Shown: piece after piece, positions 60,603 to 64,000 of the stretch
Layout of the letters: each line of letters starts with the position of its first letter
Numbering within the stretch: position 1 is the first letter of the stretch
Assembly (NCBI RefSeq): GCF_004193775.1
Contig: NC_041019.1
Span: 39,122,966 to 39,186,965, forward strand
DNA length: 64,000 nt
Source: Glycine soja
Taxonomy: Eukaryota; Streptophyta; Magnoliopsida; Fabales; Fabaceae
Direction: 5' to 3'
Made by a program: the position numbers and the translations under genes
Notes under the pieces: model-generated
The model's database searches: none
What the model saw: the letters and a program-made list of their open reading frames with translations, nothing else
What the model was told of the DNA's origin: nothing

Positions 60603-63199
60603 TTAGAGGATGTTAATCAATTCTCCTTCATCATGATCATTTCGATTAGCATGAATGTCGTCAGCTTTTTCAACACCTAATTCTTTGACATTTTCGGATT
60701 ATTCTGTTTGACTAAAGCTTCATGCTTAACTATGTATGACAAAACTTCATTACTGTTGTTCAAGACATACAAGTGAGCTTGTAACAAATCTTCTACACTT
60801 GGAGTGATCACCTGCAGTCCTCTTGAACCCTTACCACCCACTTTGTCATAATGCCGAGACTCAGGAAGCCCAACAGGTTTAGCCTTCTCTAAGTATTCTG
60901 AACAAAATTCAATGGCTTCTTCTGCAATGTACCTCTCAACAATAGATGCTTCTAGACGATATAGATTCTTTGTATACCCTTTTAAGATCTTCATGTATCG
61001 CTCAACTGGGTACATCCACCGTAGATAAACAGGACCACAACATTTGATTTCTCTGACCAGATGCACAATCAAGTGAATCATGATGTCAACGAAAGCAGGG
61101 GGAAAATACATCTCCAACTGGCACAGTATAATTGCGGCCTCATTTTCCAACTCATCAAACATGACTGGATCAATGACTTTGCTACATATAGAATGGAAGA
61201 AAAAGCATAGACGACTTATCGTTAACCTGACTTTGTTTGGCAAGATGTCTCGTATAGCCACGGCTAACAATTGTTGCATGAGCACGTGACAATCGTGAGA
61301 CTTTAACCCTACAAACTTAAGGTCCTTCAACTGCACAAGGCTCTTAATATTTGAAGAGTATCCTTGTGGAACCTTCACCCGACGAAGACACTGACAAAAA
61401 CTTATCTTCTCCTTCTTGGACAAAGTATGGCAGGTTGGGGGCAAGTAAATTTTCTTCCCATCAGACCTTGGATGCAACTGTGATCGTATACCCATATCAG
61501 CTAGATCTTGATGGGTATTCAAGCCATTCTTCGTCTTGCCTTGAATGTTAAGGAGCGTCCCAATCACATTGTCACAAACATTTTTCTCCACATGTATAAC
61601 ATCAATACAATGTCTAACGTCAAGATCACACCAGTACGGAAGATCAAAGAAAATGGACCTCTTCTTCCATATGCAACTCTGAATTTTATCCTTCTTTTAG
61701 GTCTTCCCAAATACAGTATTCAGGTGTTCAACCCGCTGATATACCTGCTCACCAGTCAACGGTATCGGCGCAATATCATGCTCTTGACTTCCATTAAAAG
61801 CTTTTCTCAGTCGTCTGTAAGGATGATTGGGTGTTAGAAAGCGGCGATGCCTACTGTACACTGTTTTTCTCCCATGTTTAAGTTTTATGTAGCTTGTATT
61901 TTCTTCACAGATGGGGCATGCATGATGACCTTTAACACTGTAACCGCTGAGATTCCCATATGCTGGAAAGTTATTAATGGTACAAAAAAGCATTGCACGC
62001 ATTTCAAAGGTCTCCTTGCGAAATGCCTCAAACACTACAACCCCCTCGTCCCACAATTTTCTCAGATCTTCAACCAACGGACTTAGATAAACATCAATGT
62101 CATTTCCTGGCTATCTTGGGCCCGATATCATCATAGAAAACATCATGTATTTTCGCTTCATGCACAACCAAGGAGGCAAATTGTTAATTACTAGCAAAAC
62201 TGGCCATGAACTATGTTGAGTGCTTAAGGTTCCATATGGATTCATTCCATCACTGGCTAGTCCAAGTCTAAGATTTCTTAGCTCATTCCCGAAATCCGGA
62301 TACAAACCATCAATCTTCTTCCACTGGGAGCAATCAGCCGGATGACGGACAATTCCATCAGAAATCCTTCCATTTGCATGCCATGTTAGGTCTTTTGCGT
62401 TGTCTTCGTTAGCAAAAAGACGCTTAAACCTTGGAATGATTGGAAGATACCATAAAACCTTTGCTCGCGGGCCCCTCTGTGACTTTTCATCATAATTGTT
62501 TTCCTCGTCATCCTTCACTTTGTACCGCGAAGTCCCACACACAGGGCATTTGGACATTTGTTGGAATTCATGCCTGTAGAGTATGCAATCATTGGGGCAA
62601 TCATGAATCTTCTGATACTCCATACCCATGGGACACAGTATCTTCTTCGCCTTATAGTAACTTTTAGGCAGCGTGTTGTCCTCTGGAAGCAAATTGTGCA
62701 CTACCTCAAGCAGTGAGGTGAAACTTTTGTCACTCCACCCATACCTGGCCTTCACATTAAACAGACTTAACACCGCAGACAATAGGGTTAAGGAATTCTT
62801 GCACCCCGTATACAAAGGCTTCTTTGAATCATTCTGCAATCCTTCATACACAGGGGCGTGTGCTTCTTGAAAACACTCTTGTCCAAGGTCACGAATCATG
62901 TCCTCCAAGCGATCTCCCATTTCTACATCAAACGGTTAAGATTGGGACCCACTCTGCATGTCAGTCACTTCACCATGCCATATCCACGTCGTGTAATTCT
63001 TCTTCATCCCATCACACAATAGATGGTCTCGTATGTCGTCAAGTAGTTGTCGTCTTCCATTCAAACAGTTGATGCAAGGACAATAATATTTTACTTCTTC
63101 ATTCGGTCGACCTCTTTCTAAAGAAAATTGCAAAAACTGCTCGACGCCATCCTCATATTCTGGGCTCATGCGACTTTGATTGATCCAACTTCGATCCAT
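60603..63199 (-). pseudogene. TNP2: TNP2-like transposase, broken
   Basis: Begins MDRSWINQSRMSPEYEDGVE and follows the intact TNP2 at 3049-6243 throughout: CPCINCLNGRRQ, CPVCGTSRYKV, LASDGMNPYGTL, HCIDV and VEKNVCDNVIG, YLRWMYPVERYMK. Three in-frame stops interrupt a single frame: TAA at 62936, TAG at 62111 (Gln in the intact copy) and TAA at 61697. Near 60690 about 200 codons, including the DUF4216-type region, are deleted with a frame change. The end resumes as KADDIHANRNDHDEGELI up to 60603, matching the intact protein's end. Cannot make active transposase. Confidence 0.92.
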
Positions 63200-63781
63200 C
63201 TAAGCAAATCCATGCATGCAAATCTCACTTTTTTATTTATAGGTATGGCCCTATCCCATTTAGGAAGACTGTCTTTTATGTTAGCCTCAAACGTCAGGGT
63301 TACCATTATTTACAAAAATTTGACTAAATTTCTGCAGCATTTCGCATTGGTCTCCAAGTACACGACATGACATCGGTCAAATGAATTTCCCGATAATCAA
63401 GTATGCACTCAGAGAACAACTTGAAATGCATTGAACAGAAATTTAATCAAATTAATGAGAATAACAATAACCTTCACGAATGAATCTAACATAAAAATAC
63501 CAGTCTCCCCAAACTGTCCAAACGGACAATTCAAGACTAAATACAATGACTAATGCAAACTGTCCGCAAGAGTCATTGCATTCAGTCTCAAACGGGAATC
63601 TAAGGTTCACTCACCATGAACAACAGTTGTTTATATAGCAAATTGCACTGATCACATACAAGAACATACAAAAGGTAAAATTCAATCACAGAAAAATATA
63701 TACATCAGCAGTTGTTTATGTAAGTAATTTCAAATGCTGGGTTTCAAGGGTGCTAATGCTTTATTATTGTAGTTGGGCATA
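63200..63781. other. 5' flank of broken TNP2
   Basis: Non-coding DNA inside the CACTA element, upstream of its TNP2. A pair of short repeats containing CAAACGG / CTGTCC occurs near 63510-63600. Nothing else seen. Confidence 0.4.
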
Positions 63782-64000
63782 CGTGTGTGTGTGTGTGTAT
63801 CATGAGGGTCTGTGCCATCCAAAGGCAATTCCTTTGTCAGCTCTAATATTGAGACAAGTGTGGAGAGTAGGCAGAAAATTGTTGAGTGTGGAGACTAGTG
63901 GGTGTGTGTGTGTGTTTTTGTGTGTGTGTCTGTGGCTGTGTGGCTATGTATGTGTGTGTGTGTGTTTCTGTGTGTGTGGGGGGGGGGTGTGTGGCTGTGT
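63782..64000. repeat. (TG)n-rich simple repeat
   Basis: Runs of GTGTGTGT broken by TCATGAGGG, CTGTGGCTG and a G9 tract, continuing to the window edge. Confidence 0.9.

Larger units (their letters stand above)
59911..64000 (-). mobile_element. CACTA element with broken TNP2, runs off window
   Basis: The left edge CACTATTAGAAAATACAC at 59911 is the element's 3' terminus. Subterminal repeats follow to 60540, then a minus-strand TNP2 remnant (63199-60603). No TNPA/Ulp1 gene lies between TNP2 and the terminus, unlike the element at 2.7-19.2 kb. The other terminus is beyond 64000. The preceding TAT may be the target duplication. Confidence 0.85.

Overview
The window looks like nuclear DNA of a dicot plant, most likely a legume such as soybean. 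Genes have introns with GT/AG borders, spacers are AT-rich, and the transposon families (LINEs, CACTA elements ending in ACATCGGTT-type subterminal repeats, MULE- and Stowaway-type MITEs) are those typical of Glycine. The species is my inference. There is no bacterial-style operon organisation, no CRISPR array and no RNA gene that I could support. Almost the whole window is transposon, gene fragment carried by or lying beside transposons, or decayed host gene.

Layout. 0-2.7 kb: anonymous DNA with two 5'-truncated LINE tails. 2.7-19.2 kb: a large CACTA (En/Spm) element with an uninterrupted TNP2 transposase (3049-6243) and an 11-exon second gene (6365-16727) joining a TNPA-like region to a Ulp1/C48 protease-like domain. 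Its 7.2-kb first intron holds LINE pieces, an HSP90 gene fragment and a 906-bp inverted repeat. Exon-like host fragments (NRAMP-like, WAT1/EamA-like, others) lie between the second gene and the right terminus at 19233. That terminus cuts off an F-box gene (19.2-19.9 kb). 21.1-23.4 kb: two decayed RNase H-type LINE copies. 26-40.3 kb, minus strand: a SEC14-like lipid-transfer gene (SFH family) with a 5.9-kb LINE in one intron and two nested MULE-type MITEs in another; it carries a frameshift and damaged splice sites. 40.4-42.2 kb: single-exon fragments of a serine carboxypeptidase-like gene and a cationic amino-acid transporter, next to another CACTA terminus. 45.5-47.5 kb: a MITE and a copia fragment.

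47.0-59.6 kb is a large imperfect palindrome (arms about 3.3 kb) centred on a 1.2-kb terminal-inverted-repeat element. It holds four alternating copies of a sequence family I do not recognise. The left arm is interrupted by a complete 4744-bp gene-carrying CACTA element (49928-54671). Its boundaries are proved by TIRs, a 3-bp target duplication and an uninterrupted copy in the other arm. It carries pieces of MCM3, an oxidosqualene cyclase, an LRR receptor kinase and an unknown gene, all in one orientation. From 59911 to the window end is another CACTA element, with a broken TNP2 on the minus strand.

How it fits together: the intact TNP2 at 3.0-6.2 kb could in principle mobilise the related elements nearby, including the gene-carrying one. 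The main biological interest is repeated capture of host exons by CACTA elements, plus a long hairpin built from an exon-like sequence that could make small RNAs.
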